From: Hsuehochloa calcarea
Taxonomy: Eukaryota; Streptophyta; Magnoliopsida; Poales; Poaceae
Assembly (NCBI GenBank): GCA_036346395.1
Contig: CM070599.1
Coordinates: 13,135,232-13,199,231 of the forward strand
Direction: 5' to 3'
Length of the DNA stretch: 64,000 nt
This document shows positions 21,956 to 33,843 of this stretch, piece after piece. The notes beneath the pieces are model-generated. The model did no database searches and was not told the DNA's origin. It saw only the letters and a list, made by a program, of their open reading frames with translations. Position 1 is the stretch's first letter, and the number at the start of each line of letters is the position of its first letter. A program made the position numbers and the translations under genes.

Positions 21956-23750
21956 GGGGGGCGCTGCCTTCGCAATCCTTCCCTCACACCAATCCCAGCA
22001 CACACGACCACGCTACTTGTTTCTATCGCCGAAATAGAAGCCCAAAGCTCTTCCACCGACAGCCGAAGCGCCGCCGAGTGCCTCGCTGACCATCGATCCC
22101 TGGTGCCGTCATCCACACCAGGAGCTTCGCCGTGTCGTGTTCTGTAACATCCCAAAAGTGGATTTGTGTTTCAAATGTAAGAAAATCAGGAGAAATTAAA
22201 ACTTTTCTTGCATCTTGAAGCCATTGATCATTTCTGTAATTCGTGATTAAGGAATTATGGAAATCACAATCAGAATCCTCAATTGACTACTATCAAAAGC
22301 CCCCTTGGCATAGATCTCATGCCAAACCCTTGGAGATATTTCTCCTGAGTTCTAGGGAGGCTTGGCAACACCTCTGAATTATCTCATGATTTTTAGAAAT
22401 TATTTGATAATTTTTGGAGGCGAGTCAAAGCTTGGTCAAACCATAGCTTTCACCTTCTGGAATTTCTGGAAGAAAATTAGTACATTAGAATCTCTGGAAA
22501 GTTCATATGAGATTCCTCCGGTTGTCAGCAAACTCCAGTTAAAATTTCATAATTTTTGGAGCTTGCTTGCTACCTTAAATAATTCCTCAAAAATCAGTTA
22601 TTCAAATTCAAACCCTAACTGGTTTTCACTGTTCCTTGGGTTTGAGTCGGACTCGGGCTCGAGCCACGGGACTCGGTCCAGTCAACTAAGCGCACCGGCA
22701 CGGTCGATCGGGTGTGCTGGTCGTGAGCCGTTGGATCGGCATCGAACGGCCCCCGACCAGCCAAACGGTGGAATCGTTTAATCCACCCGGTCTAACTCGG
22801 CCGTTGGATCGGTATCGAACGGTCTTCGACCAGCCGAACGTTGGGATCGTTTCAATCCGCTCGATCTAGCTCAGCCGTTCGATTTCAATCCGACGACCGA
22901 CGAGTCGTCTCCTTCCTCTGTCCGCGCGCGCGTGCACCCTGCCATGGCGTGCGCAGAGGAGAAAAGCAGTGGCGTGCAGTCCACTCTATGGCCACCTTTA
23001 AACGGCTAGCTCTGCGCGCATTAAATGCCTATCGCGCTCATCCCGCAGAAGGCCATGATTCAACTGCTCTCATCGCTCTCAAGTGCTCTCATGGCAGTGT
23101 TGACCCGACTGGAAAACCCAGCCGTTGCTCACTGCCATTGCTCTATGTAAACTCCATTGCTTCACCCTTAGCTTCCTTTAGCACTTCCGCAACTCCAGCT
23201 AGCACTCACCAGCTTGCTTGAGCTGCAGTTCCCCGCATTCCCCTCGACCGCCATTGTTGAGTTGGGAGTTCGGGAGGCGGTGCAACAGGGTTTTCTTCTT
23301 GAGTCTTTGCCCGTTGATCTCCCCTTTACTCTCGGAGCTTAACCTCACTCGGTTTGGTTCTCTCTTGACCTGTCGTCGCTGTGGCCTAGTGAGGACCTTA
23401 CCGCCGTCTGCTCGTTACTCATCACCGGAGCACTCCGTGGGCCTCTGGTCGCTCTTGGTAGCAGTAAGTTCGCATTACTCAGAGGAGCTTAGGTGTGTTT
23501 TCGTTGTTCTATTGGGTATCGTCCGTTCGGGAGTTCTCCCGAGCCGTACCTTCTCGGCCGCACTCCGTGGTCATACCGCCGTCGCTGCCATACTCCGACT
23601 AGTACTGGCCGCCGGTAGGACTATTGAACTTTTAGACACTCACCCCTGCCCTTGGCTGGCGCCGTTGTGGTCGGAAAAGCCGCCGAGCCACTGGCAAAGC
23701 GTGCGGGAGGCGTTGCCTCGTGGTCAGATTTCCGACCAGTCACCCTAGCT

Positions 23751-24012
23751 TAGTCGTAAGTTCTACTACGACTTGTACCTAGTCGTAAGTCTTACTACGA
23801 CTATGCCATGGGCATAAGTCCTTCTACGACTAGTACCCAGTCGTAAGTTCCATTACGGCTTGTACCTTGTCGTAAGTCCTCCTACGACCCTTAACTGGTC
23901 GTAAGTTCCTCTACGACTTGAACTTAGTCGTAAGACTTGCTACGACTATGTCATGGTCGTAAGTTTTTCTACGACCACTACCTGGTCGTAAGACCTTCTT
24001 TCGGTCGTACCT
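23751..24012. repeat. GTCGTAAG/CTACGAC palindrome array, about nine units
   Basis: Units of roughly 28-32 bp, each with AGTCGTAAGT, a short spacer and CTACGACT, so each unit can fold on itself. Spacers vary (GTACCTAGTC, TGCCATGGGC, AACTTAGTCG and so on). The array ends just before GGTCGTACCTTTGGCATTAAG, where homology with copy A resumes. Copy A has AT-rich sequence in this place. Confidence 0.9.
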
Positions 24013-25124
24013 TTGGCATTAAGAATCCAAATCAATTAGTTCTTATTGCTAAAGTCTTTATAAATTATGCTCTTGCTTCTGCAAAATTTTCAGAATTTTT
24101 GGAGGAAGTTTGCTGTTGAGTCTTTGCATTTTTTTTTATTATTCGTTCTTATCTGTTGCTTTTCGCCTTCTCGTTAGGATCCGAAGAGCACATTGACAAC
24201 ATAAGTGATCCCCAGCTACATCTTGATTCGCACAAGAAAGAAAAGCGGTTTGATCATGTTAATCCCATTATTTTTCAAGTCTAATATATTGTTTTCAACT
24301 CGTATGTATGCATTGCTACTTTGTTGTCAAATTATGGTTAGTATCCTATAGTTGCATGATCTGTAGGACTTGTTTATCCTCTACTACCATGATCTTAGGT
24401 TATTTGCTGTGGTCGGAGTTCGATGGATGGACTCTGGTCACTTAGTAGCTTTCGATTTGAAATTGCTTAGAAATGCTTAGCTTCGGTAGTACTGGGCGAT
24501 CATCGATTTTAGTCGATGATCTTGATCACACATTTATGAATTATGTCATTACGACCAGCACTTGTGCTTTGTTATTTTGTAAAGTCAAAATCTGAAAATG
24601 GAAAACTGATTTGGACTTGGGCAAGTGGTCGGATGGTGGGTTATTGGGTTTGTGGATGTCTTGCCTAAGTCAACAAGGACCGAACATCTTGTTACACTAA
24701 ACCAAGCATTTTTGCGTGCTAACCACGCGAGAGGGATATGGGACCTCTCTTGACTAAGTACTTTGGCGTGGGTTATCTCCGAGTCGCAGGAGGGGGTCGT
24801 GTGTGTTGTGTGAAACATGATATGTGGTCGTGTTCTTGTGTTGGGTGTGCGGTGGTGGAGATTCCGGGTAGGCTCTCCACCTCGAGGAGCGTCGTAGTTG
24901 TCCAAGGCTTTACCCGGGAAGGGTAGTTGACCGAGGCTTTACGATGACTCCGACACAACGTATGGGTTTCTATCCATACGGGCGGCTCAAGGGGTAATAC
25001 ACAATATTGGAAATGTCTCGTAAGACTTAGTCGTGCCGGCATACCTTTGGAAGTGTGCTTAATAGCTTGGCAAAAAGGCGGTGCAGCGTGTGGGTACAAA
25101 GTGGTACACCCTCGCAGGATAAAA

Positions 25125-25136
25125 CTATTCGAATAG
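25125..25136. other. Conserved CTATTCGAATAG palindrome
   Basis: Same 12-bp palindrome as at 16242 and 28020, here followed by CCTCGTCCTAGGTTATGGAC. Confidence 0.8.
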
Positions 25137-26404
25137 CCTCGTCCTAGGTTATGGACACGCTTGGGGAGGTCTTCCAAGAGTTAGACTACAACCTTTTAAA
25201 CTAAAATTTGACATGGGTGGTATGAATGGGTAATTCATGCTATTGTTGTGGTGACTAAGGGTTTAGTCACTTCCAGGAATGTTGTTGTCTTCTATCTACT
25301 GTTATATTGTTGTCTTTTGCGATTATTTGAACATTAAAAACTGATTTGTTAACCTTCTTTTAAATGTACTACATTATTGCAAATAAAGTTTAGCTAGGCA
25401 ATTTAATCACAATAAGCAAGCTAGAAATATAAGTGCGAATTGTAAAGACAAGAAATAACCACAAGACACAATGATGTTTTTCCGTGGTATCGAAGACTTG
25501 CCGGTCTTCACTAGTCCAAAATGAAACATACAACCTCTACTCCAACCAAAAGCTTGCATATAGTTATGTATAGGTGTGTTACTCTAAAGATGAACACGTA
25601 AGTCTTGAATGCACAAGTACATTCAAAGTACTCACCCAATTCTAGGCTTTCTTCGGGCTCTTTGTTTGGCTATGGAGGAAGGTGAGCCCCAAGGGCCTCA
25701 CTTTTGTGAAATTCCGATTTGTGGATTCTCAAAAGACGACTAGCTTGGCGGGGTCCTGGTCGGTTGCCTTGTGGGTTAAAGGCACACTCGGCTTGTCGGC
25801 CACATCTTTTGTTTATGGCCATCTTATGGCACTTTTGCTTCTTAATAGTTGCATTTATCCTATAATTTATTTCTTTTGTCTATGTATAGGTATTTGGTTC
25901 ATCAAATGGAATTAACCTTGCACATTCTTAGTAAACGATTCACTCTCTTTTGTAATATCTATCTTTTATTTGTGTTAACTTATGTTCTGCTTCTTGCTTC
26001 GGTTCTATGTGAATGAATGGAATTGATGCATGAACTTTGTAAGGAGGTGTGTATACTGCTTTTCTGGGAAGTATACATGTCTCGAGTCTCGGATTATCTG
26101 ATTTGTGATGCTAGGACCAAGTGGATGGTTAAGCATTACAAGCCCGATAAACCGGGGTCTCACATGTTCTACCTCAGGCATATTGCTTCCTCACCAGATG
26201 ATCATCGGAACACCATCGCCTCCAGAACTCGTACCCCACCGACGCCAAATCACCTCGCCGCTAACCTCTCCGTTGAGCTCTACCGTCGAAAGGTACCCCA
26301 TTAGCTTTAGCATCTCCTCCTGTTTGTTTTGTGCACCTTCACGTAACTCGCCGTTGTGTGTAATGCCCGCAAGCCGTAGTCGAGCTCTGTCGTTGCTACT
26401 TTAG

Positions 26405-26670
26405 ATATTCGTAGTTTTCTTCAACCAGGTAGTCGTAGCTTCCTTCGGTTAGATAGTTATAGTTTTCTTTGACCAAGTATTCATAGCTTCCTTCGGCTAG
26501 ATAGTCGTAGCTCTCGTCGACTAGATAGTCATCTAGTACACAGTCGTGGCTCTCATCGACTAGATAGTCGTAGCTCTCGTCAAATAGACAGTCGTAGCTC
26601 TCATTGACTAGATAGTCTTAGCTCTCGTCAAGTAGACAGTCATAGCTTTCTTCCAGTAGATAGTCACAGC
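26405..26670. repeat. AGTCGTAGCTCTCGTCGACTAGAT array
   Basis: About nine imperfect units of around 30 bp with AGTCGTAGCT, CTCGTCGAC or CTTCGGCTA, and AGATAGTC. The unit contains the same GTCGTA core as the arrays in copy B and in COP2. It is located in the old LTR (21320-32035), directly right of the copy B insertion. Confidence 0.85.
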
Positions 26671-26868
26671 CTCTCTTTCAACTAGTGCAGTCAAAATCTT
26701 TCTTTCGACCAGTCTAGTCGAAATCTTTCTTTTGACCAGTGCAGTCGAAATCTCTTTTGACCAGTGCAGTCAAAATCTTTCGTTCGACCAGTGTGGTCAA
26801 AATCTCTTTAGACCAGTGCAGTCAAAATCTTTCTTTCGACCAGTGTTGTCGTAACTCCTTCGGACCAC
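26671..26868. repeat. GACCAGTGCAGTCGAAATCTTTC array
   Basis: Seven imperfect units of 26-28 bp (CGACCAGTGCAGTC, AAAATCTTTCTTT). It joins the preceding array and is followed by several ATGAACAGTACTCGAAG repeats (26871-26990). Also inside the old LTR. Confidence 0.85.
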
Positions 26869-28019
26869 ACGAGATGAACAGTACTCGAAGGTGAATAGTA
26901 CTTAAAGATAATCAGCACCCGAGAGATGAACAGTGCTCGAAGTGAACAGTGCTCAGAAGATGAACAGTACTTGGATTCTATCTATCCAAACTTCTGGATG
27001 TTCGCTCTTTTTCATACGAACTCCAAATCAGTCGATTTTTGTTCCTAAATTCTTATAAATTCAATATCTACATTCCAGAACTAAAATTATTTAATTTGGA
27101 GTTTAGCTGTATTTTCATTGGAATTTATTTGTATTTGTTTGTTCATGTTGTATTTTTGCGTATAGATTTCGACGACTCTGCGGAAATTGATTTAGAAGAA
27201 GAAAACCCCTTCGAGCAAGGCAAGCTATACCTTTGATCATGTTAACCCTAATATTTTAAATTATTTAAAGTATGTTTTAAATTATCATTGCATGCTTAAT
27301 TCTATTTAGTTATTTCAAATACCTGTTTTAAAGTACTAGTCACACAATTATCCTTTGTATGGCCAATCATGGTATTTGAACAAGTCATTCCCTTCTCACC
27401 ATAGTTAAAAATGAATTTTGAAAATGATATACTTAGACAATGCTTAGACCAAAATCTTGAATTTGGGGAGTTTAGCCAAAACTATTCAAATTGATTCAAA
27501 TTGAGTCTATGGTATTGTGTTACCATAGAATTTTGGAAATTGCTTTTACTTGCAAAATAAATTAAAATGATTTAGACTTGGGCAAAATGGATGATTGGTA
27601 TGGTGCAAGTCAATGCACTGGATCGATCTATTTTCACGATCGAGTCCAGGGTTGTGGTATGTTGCCCAGGTTGGTTAAGGACTGGTCTTTGAGCCGCATC
27701 TTGCTAATTTCCACCATACTACCATATGTCTTGTGTGGGCAGGACAAGGTTGAATAATTTGTAATACCTCATTGTTGTTTATGCCATATTGATATGTCGG
27801 TGTTGGTTAGACACTAGTCCCACTTGGCGCAAGAGGGGGCTTCTGGGTGGTTAACCCAATGAAGGTGAAACCTTAGCAGGCATAATAACATTGGGGTAGA
27901 ACACTGTAAAGGCCTTGTGATAATCACTTAGTCGCATACCTTCAGAAGTGTGTTAGACGGATATTAAAAGTGAATTATCTCTTGTGGGTAAAGTTGTGCA
28001 ACCTCTCCAGAGTGTAAAA

Positions 28020-28031
28020 CTATTCGAATAG
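28020..28031. other. Conserved CTATTCGAATAG palindrome
   Basis: The third copy, in the old LTR, followed by CCATGTCCGCGGTCATGGAC. Confidence 0.8.
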
Positions 28032-28076
28032 CCATGTCCGCGGTCATGGACATGCTGAGCAAAGTCCACTACTACA

Positions 28077-29358
28077 AAATAAGCTATAGAAGACGCCTCA
28101 TCACAGACGGTTCTCTTGGAACTGTCTGTGATAAAATAATCACAGACGGTTCTCTTGGAACCGTCTGTGATATGGACCTACCGTCTGTGATATGGACCTA
28201 CCGTCTGTGATATGGACCTACCGTCTGTGATATGGACCTATCACAGACGGTTTTTAAATACAACCGTCTGTAAAGTATCACAGACGGCTCTTCTTAAGAA
28301 CCATCTGTGATAATTCAAAGACGGTTCATGTTCACAGACAGTTCTTAACAAGAACCGTGCGTGATGACTTAGATTATCACAGACGGTTCTTCTTAAGATC
28401 CGTCTGTGATATGTCATCATAGACGGTTTTTTCATAAAACCGTCTATGATACTTTTGTTTTGTTGGGCGGAAAAATAAAAATTTGGACTTAATGGGCGAG
28501 CTATCGAAAATTTCTTTATATTAACAAAGTCCTCCATCTCCTCCATTGCCATCTCCATCTCCTCCTCTGCCATTTCTCCTCTGCCATCTCCGTCTCGCCA
28601 TGAACTTGCACTACGGCCTCCTCCGAGCTCGTCGTCCGCGACCTCCTCCACCTCGCCCCAGCCTCGTCGTCGCAGGCCTCCTACGACCTTGTCACCCCCG
28701 ACCACCTCCACTTCGTCGCCCCGTCCTCCACTAAGCTCATCGCCGCGGCCTCCTCCTCGGCCTCATCGTCGCCGGCCTCCCACGACCTCGTCGCCCCAGC
28801 CTCCCACGACCTCACTCTCTCTACTCCCCCTTTTGCTCTGTGATGTGGATTACTACTGTGATGTGTTAGTGCTCTGTGAATGGATTGAGTTGATGCTACT
28901 GTGTTGTGGGTGATGTTGTGTTGCTTTTAGTACTCTGTGAATGGATTAAGTTGATACTACTGTGATGTGGATGATGATTTGGCTATTGTGGGAAAGCTAA
29001 AGAAAAGTTCAATCCGAAAATCCATATCAAATTCATTTGCGAGGCTCGGGAGGCTCCAGATGAAGTGAAAACCCGTTTTCATTTTTTTGCAATAGAAAAC
29101 GCTATCACAGACGGTTCTAAACAAGAATCATCTGTGATAATTACTATCACAGATGGTTCTTGTTCAGAATCGTCTGTGAAAATAGACTATCACAGACGGT
29201 TCGTGAATAGAACCGTCTGTGATAGCCTTTTTCACAGACGGTTCAAAAACCGTCTGTGATGACCTCATGTCATCACAGACACATAAAGTGAGACGGTTCA
29301 TAAAACCGTATGTGATGACAATTTTGAACCGTCTGTGAGTTCATTTTCTGTAGTAGTG
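28077..29358. mobile_element. Small non-autonomous CACTA transposon
   Basis: The ends are CACTACTACAAAATAAGC and TTTTCTGTAGTAGTG, inverted copies of the CACTA terminal motif. Flanking triplets GTC and GCC are nearly a 3-bp TSD, with one mismatch. Both subterminal regions (28110-28452 and 29103-29338) are packed with TCACAGACGGTTC and its complement, paired as hairpins. These are the transposase-binding type repeats common in grass CACTA elements. The 1.3-kb element has no transposase. The middle (28500-28850) is CTC/CGTCG-rich low-complexity sequence, possibly a captured fragment, with no recognisable protein. Confidence 0.9.
28161..28240. repeat. Four perfect 20-bp tandem copies in the CACTA subterminal region
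   Basis: CCGTCTGTGATATGGACCTA is repeated four times without change (28161-28180, 28181-28200, 28201-28220, 28221-28240). Each unit carries one subterminal CCGTCTGTGA motif. Perfect identity means recent expansion. Confidence 0.97.
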
Positions 29359-29644
29359 GCCACTCCAAGTTAGAATTTGGTTTTGTTTTAAAAATATTTT
29401 AAACAAAGATTTGGGATGGTAAATCCTTGTGGTAAAATATGGGTGGTTAGCCATGTGAAATCCTGACTGCAGGTTATCCACTATAAAATCTCAATTTAAA
29501 ATCTAATTTTTGTTATGGATAAAAAAATCGCCTTCAACTTAGTAAAAGTATTTAAACAAGAAAATGCAGTTTTGCGCGAAAAAACCATACACCTTTATCC
29601 TTTGACATTATCTAGCATGCATTATATTCTATTAATTAGGTGTA

Positions 29645-31705
29645 TGTAACACCCCAGCCCAACCTGAGCCTGGAATGCTACCACCGTAACAAGTCTACAA
29701 ATGGAACTAAGACATTTCTTTCTAAATTTCGGCAGAGTCTCCTTTGTAAATCAAACTATCCGGACATTCGCGCAAATAACAACAATAATAAGCAAATATC
29801 CAAACGCGCGTACTAAACATGTTCATGAAAGAAACAACCATAAAACGCTATCAATCTCCAATAGTGGTTGTCCACGACTTAGAACGTAAGGAAGTAAACC
29901 TCACATAAAGCTATTCAAAGTCCAAGTTATCACTTAAATATTTTATTCACTTTATTAGTGCCAGTGTGCAACCCGTGATAATTTCTACTCCCGCCCATGC
30001 ATGCCGACCACAACCGATGTACCTAAAAAAAACAACACGGCGAGGGTGAGTCCAAGACTCAGCAAGTGCAATGATACAAAACATAACAACATCATTCATT
30101 ATCCAACAGTGTATCAACATCATGAATCAAATCAACATATGAATGAATGAATGAATGCACATGCGCTTCTCTTTTGCTCATTCCGGTATAGCGAGTGAAC
30201 ACCCGTCGGTGTTCACTTATGCCCGCGTTCTACAAAACGCGGGGATCCAAAGCCCGTTTGAGAACAAGTCAAGCCGGGATCCATATTGCCCACTTTGGAA
30301 TGGTGGGTCTTACAATCACTACCCACTCCCGTGGGTGTCGCAAGTTCACAACTTGCGTTCATGAGTGCACATGATGAACAATAAAATAACAATAATCGAA
30401 TCTTGGTAAATCATGCCATCATGAACAAATACATATCACCATAAATCAACACATCGAACAAGCACAAGTTACCATGAGTCATCATATGGAACAATCGTAT
30501 ATCAACCACAATATAGATGCACTTGCCTGTTTCTTTCCTTCCCGCTACGGCACACAAGGAAGCAAAATTGGTGTCTCTACTCTGGAATTCCGCCTCCTAC
30601 ACAAGCATAGCGGTAACAATAAATACAATGAATGCTGGACTCCGTTTACACCACTTAATCCAACTCCTCAAGACCTATGACTGAAAGAGAGGTTCTACCC
30701 AAATTTCCCGGCAGTCTAGCATAATGCTTCCCGGGACAGCAGTACGAGAAAAATCGTAATTAAATATCTGTAACTCCGAATGACTTGAAACCAGTGCTCA
30801 AATATTATTAACGTAACAGGCTACGAAACTCTAGTTGGTGGGGTTCTTTGATTCGTCCAACCTTGTGGTCTAAACAACCGTTGAAAACCATTGATAGACA
30901 TCTATCCAGAATACAGCACAGCAGTAAACAACATGGCATAACTTTCACTCTACATATCCAATTGAGATGATATTTATCAATTTGGAAATATTATTAAACA
31001 GGCTACAACAACCTAGTTGGGTAAGACTACTGATTCAGCCTTCTAATAATCCTAATGTTCTGATGAAGTTTGCTGTTCCCTCCGTCTGACAATCAGACAA
31101 TAGCGACGGTAAAAATTCAATAACTTTTGATTCACACGTCTAAAAAATATGTTCTTTATCAATCCTGAAAGCTTACTGGAGTGGCTACAACTTTAGTTTT
31201 GGGTGGCTCTTCATATTCGGGCTCCAAAAAATACAATCTAACTAGACATGCAGACTGCCAAATCTCCTCAGCTCTCCTGACCAGTAGCACAAAAACGGAC
31301 ATATCTCCTAAACCGTAACTCCAAACCAGGTCATATCAGTGCCAAAAGAAAGCTAACATCAAGGGCTACAACTTTATGAAAAGTGGACAGATCAGAAAAT
31401 ATACGAAATTTACCCAAATCTGACGAACCAATCTGGCGCAGGGGGAGGGTGGGGAGAGCCGGCGGCTGCTAGGGGGAGGAAAGGGGGAAAAGGGGGAAAG
31501 GGGTGGGGCACTAGGGTTTTGGGGGGGTGGGCACCCCCCCTCTTGGCCGGCCACAAGGAGGCCTCTCCTGGGCCGCGGCCCAGGCCCAGGTTGGCGAAAA
31601 ATTTCAGATGACCCCCTGTCGTGTCATGTTTTACTATTCCTCTTATTCCCTTTTCTCCTCTCGGCTAAATATGTGATTTACCAATTCGATTTCCAGGGTA
31701 TTACA
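29645..31705 (-). mobile_element. 2-kb gypsy solo LTR, family B (TSD GTGTA)
   Basis: It starts TGTAACACCCCAGCCC, ends CCAGGGTATTACA, and is flanked by GTGTA at 29640-29644 and 31706-31710. It is 2061 bp and very similar to the LTR at 42884-44929, whose PPT shows that this family reads on the minus strand when written this way. No internal domain. It was the last insertion in the old LTR's right part. Confidence 0.92.
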
Positions 31706-32035
31706 GTGTAACTTGTGAGCACGGAAGTTGTGCTCACTCTTGCTTAATAAAATTAATTAAGATGAAGATTTCTACCAAGACGGTGAGGACGACTAGGCTA
31801 CACCCCCAGATGATTGCTTGTGGCGAATCGTGTGGCCTATGTATCTACTTTGCTTCTGCTGTTGTCTTTATTTTTTTGCCTTGTGCGAAAATTTTTGTAA
31901 TAAAATACTTATTAATAATGAATAAATGTGTGATGTGAATTTATTATCACTTTTGTTTGACTGTGTACACTAGCGGTTCCTGGACTAGTATATGAAACAC
32001 AGAGAATCAGGGATCCATCGCTCCCGGGTTCGACA

Positions 32036-32661
32036 CGTCCCTCTTTCCGTTCCACCGCTAAACGTTCATCACGTCGTTCGCCGCTGGCGAGCTCGCCTTC
32101 TCCCTCGGCTGCACACACTCTGCTTCTCTCTCTTTCTCTCACTAGTAGTGGGTCCCATTCCCATTTTGGATTTGATTAATGCTAATGACAGTAGTTAAGT
32201 GTATTAAGTTACTAACAAGTGGGACCAGTTGAAAAGATAAAAAAAAACTAATCTCAAACGTGTTTAGTAAATGAGTCACTGGCATGCAGGACCCACCTAC
32301 TGTGTTCGGTATTAAAACATGTTTTAAAACCGAGGGGCTGACAAGTGGACCCCACATGTTAGAGAGTTAACTCAAAATCCAAAATGAAATTAGCTTTAAT
32401 ATTTTAGTTAATCATTAATGAGTCTGTGACATGTGGGGCCATCACTGTTTTCGTAAATAAAATCAAAAAAATTAAAATATGAGAGGCTAACAAGTAGCGC
32501 CCACATGTAAGAAAATGATTTTCAAAAAATATAAAAATACAAAAGCAGTCTTCAGTATAAAGGAAATACGCTTTCTCTCTTGAAAACAGTAAATTTCATA
32601 AAATACGCTTTTGACGTCATCCTTTTATTATTTTCAGGATTTTTTAAACCGGGCAAAATTG
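32036..32661. other. Unassigned spacer between two elements
   Basis: The first 110 bases are C/T-rich. The rest is AT-rich with recurring GTGGGACC/GTGGACCCCACATGT text (about 32217, 32345, 32430 and 32500), as in decayed leader or LTR sequence. No gene seen. Confidence 0.5.
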
Positions 32662-33410
32662 TGTTGGTGATATGCACTAGAGGCAATCATAGAGATGATT
32701 GTACCACGTCTATGTTTATGTGTTATTGAATCATTGTCATTATGTTCCTTGAATGAATCATCTGCTATAAAGATTAACAAGTATGTAACTTGTTGGTGAA
32801 GCTCTTTTAACTTATATGATGTCGTTCTAAACATATCCCTGGTCGAATGTCACTGGTCGGAACACCAGTGATCTTATCGACCAGCACATGTATTGCTTGA
32901 TTACCATGTTTCACCGGTCATAGATATAGGGATATGAAATCAATAATGTGAACACATGTTAGAGAACATGGTATTGGATTGACCCACCTTGAGACACTAC
33001 TGATATTGTTATGATTTCATGTGTCATCAGTTGATCTCAGGCAATGATGATGTATAATCCTTAGACTTGAGATCAGCATAATTTCCAACATGTGCAGGAC
33101 AACACTTTGGGGTTGCCAAAAGCTACTCCGTAACTGGGTAGTCATAAAGGTAGCTTTCGAGTATACTACGAAATATGCGGAGGAATATGACTAGTCCGAT
33201 ATCGGATTTGTCCCTCCTAACATAACAGGAGAGATGTCTCTAGACCCCTCGATGTGGTCGGATAAAGAAAGTGCATGCCACTGCTGGTCGAAGAGCTCGA
33301 ACACACGAAGTTATCTGACTCTCGATCGAGAAAGTATTGAACAGTACGTGAATGACATAATATCTCACCTAGAGTTCAACCAGATATAGCGAGTCAAAGG
33401 GAGAATACAC

Positions 33411-33625
33411 GAGCTGGTCGTTCAGTCAAATCAGATACAGACTAGTGTATGGATATACGAGCTGGTCGTAGGCTGGTCGAACATGATCATTAAGTGGTCA
33501 AAACCAGGTCGTAAGGAGTTACGAACTGGTCGAGACCAAATATGAGCTGGTCGTAGGCTGGTCGAAATCTGGTCGTAAGGAGTTACGAATTAGTCGAGAC
33601 CAAATATGAGCTGGTCGTAGACCAT
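33411..33625. repeat. GGTCGTA array in COP2 5' LTR
   Basis: GAGCTGGTCGTAGGCTGGTCGA and GGTCGTAAGGAGTTACGAACTGG alternate. A unit of about 62 bp is duplicated (from about 33509 and 33571). GGTCGTAAGGAGTTACGA is a near palindrome. The 3' LTR has the same array (60871-61085), and so does the nested LTR in inverse orientation (59733-59900). Confidence 0.9.
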
Positions 33626-33836
33626 ATTGCATTAATGTTTGTCCGATATAATTTGTGTGTATTCGGGAATCGTTATGTCCTACTAGGTACCACTAACGAC
33701 TCGTGGTCTGAAAAGGTTTTTGAGTCACAATTGAACTACACATGAACCTACAGGATCACACACTTAAAGGGTTAGAACAAATCAGTATGGATACGATTCG
33801 TTAAACATGTTCAAATAGGATCCGTCACGGGCCCTC

Positions 33837-33843
33837 TATAAGG
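33837..33843 (+). promoter_or_regulatory. COP2 5' LTR TATA box
   Basis: TATAAGG in GCCCTCTATAAGGAGATAC. The 3' LTR has TATATAAGG at the same place (61297-61305). Confidence 0.55.

Larger units (their letters stand above)
22143..26164 (+). mobile_element. 4-kb solo LTR, copy B (TSD TGTTC)
   Basis: It starts TGTAACATCCCAAAAG, ends CCGGGGTCTCACA, and is flanked by TGTTC at 22138-22142 and 26165-26169. It is 4022 bp and is the inverted counterpart of 6591-13469. The last 150 bases hold a short open frame (26017-26164, MELMHELCKE...PDKPGSH) that is almost unchanged in copy A. No internal domain is present. The region 23751-24012 carries a palindrome array absent from copy A. Confidence 0.92.
21320..32035 (+). 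mobile_element. Old gypsy-type solo LTR with three nested insertions
   Basis: It begins TGTAACAACCCAAATTT at 21320 and ends GGGTTCGACA at 32035. The end matches the last 80 bases of the LTR at 13950-16933. TATAAAAG at 21948 gives plus sense. Inside lie a 4-kb solo LTR (22143-26164), a CACTA element (28077-29358) and another solo LTR (29645-31705). Removing them leaves an LTR of about 3.3 kb. The flanks, CGTAT before and CGTCC after, match in only three of five bases, so the TSD is either decayed or absent. Three later insertions agree with old age. Confidence 0.75.

Noticed and set aside
23751..24012. CRISPR-like appearance of regularly spaced palindromic repeats
   Set aside because: Repeats are imperfect, spacers are short and similar, there are no cas genes, and the context is a plant LTR.
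21320..32035. Interpretation as a complete retrotransposon with two LTRs
   Set aside because: After removal of nested insertions only one LTR-length sequence remains, with no PBS, PPT or coding domain.
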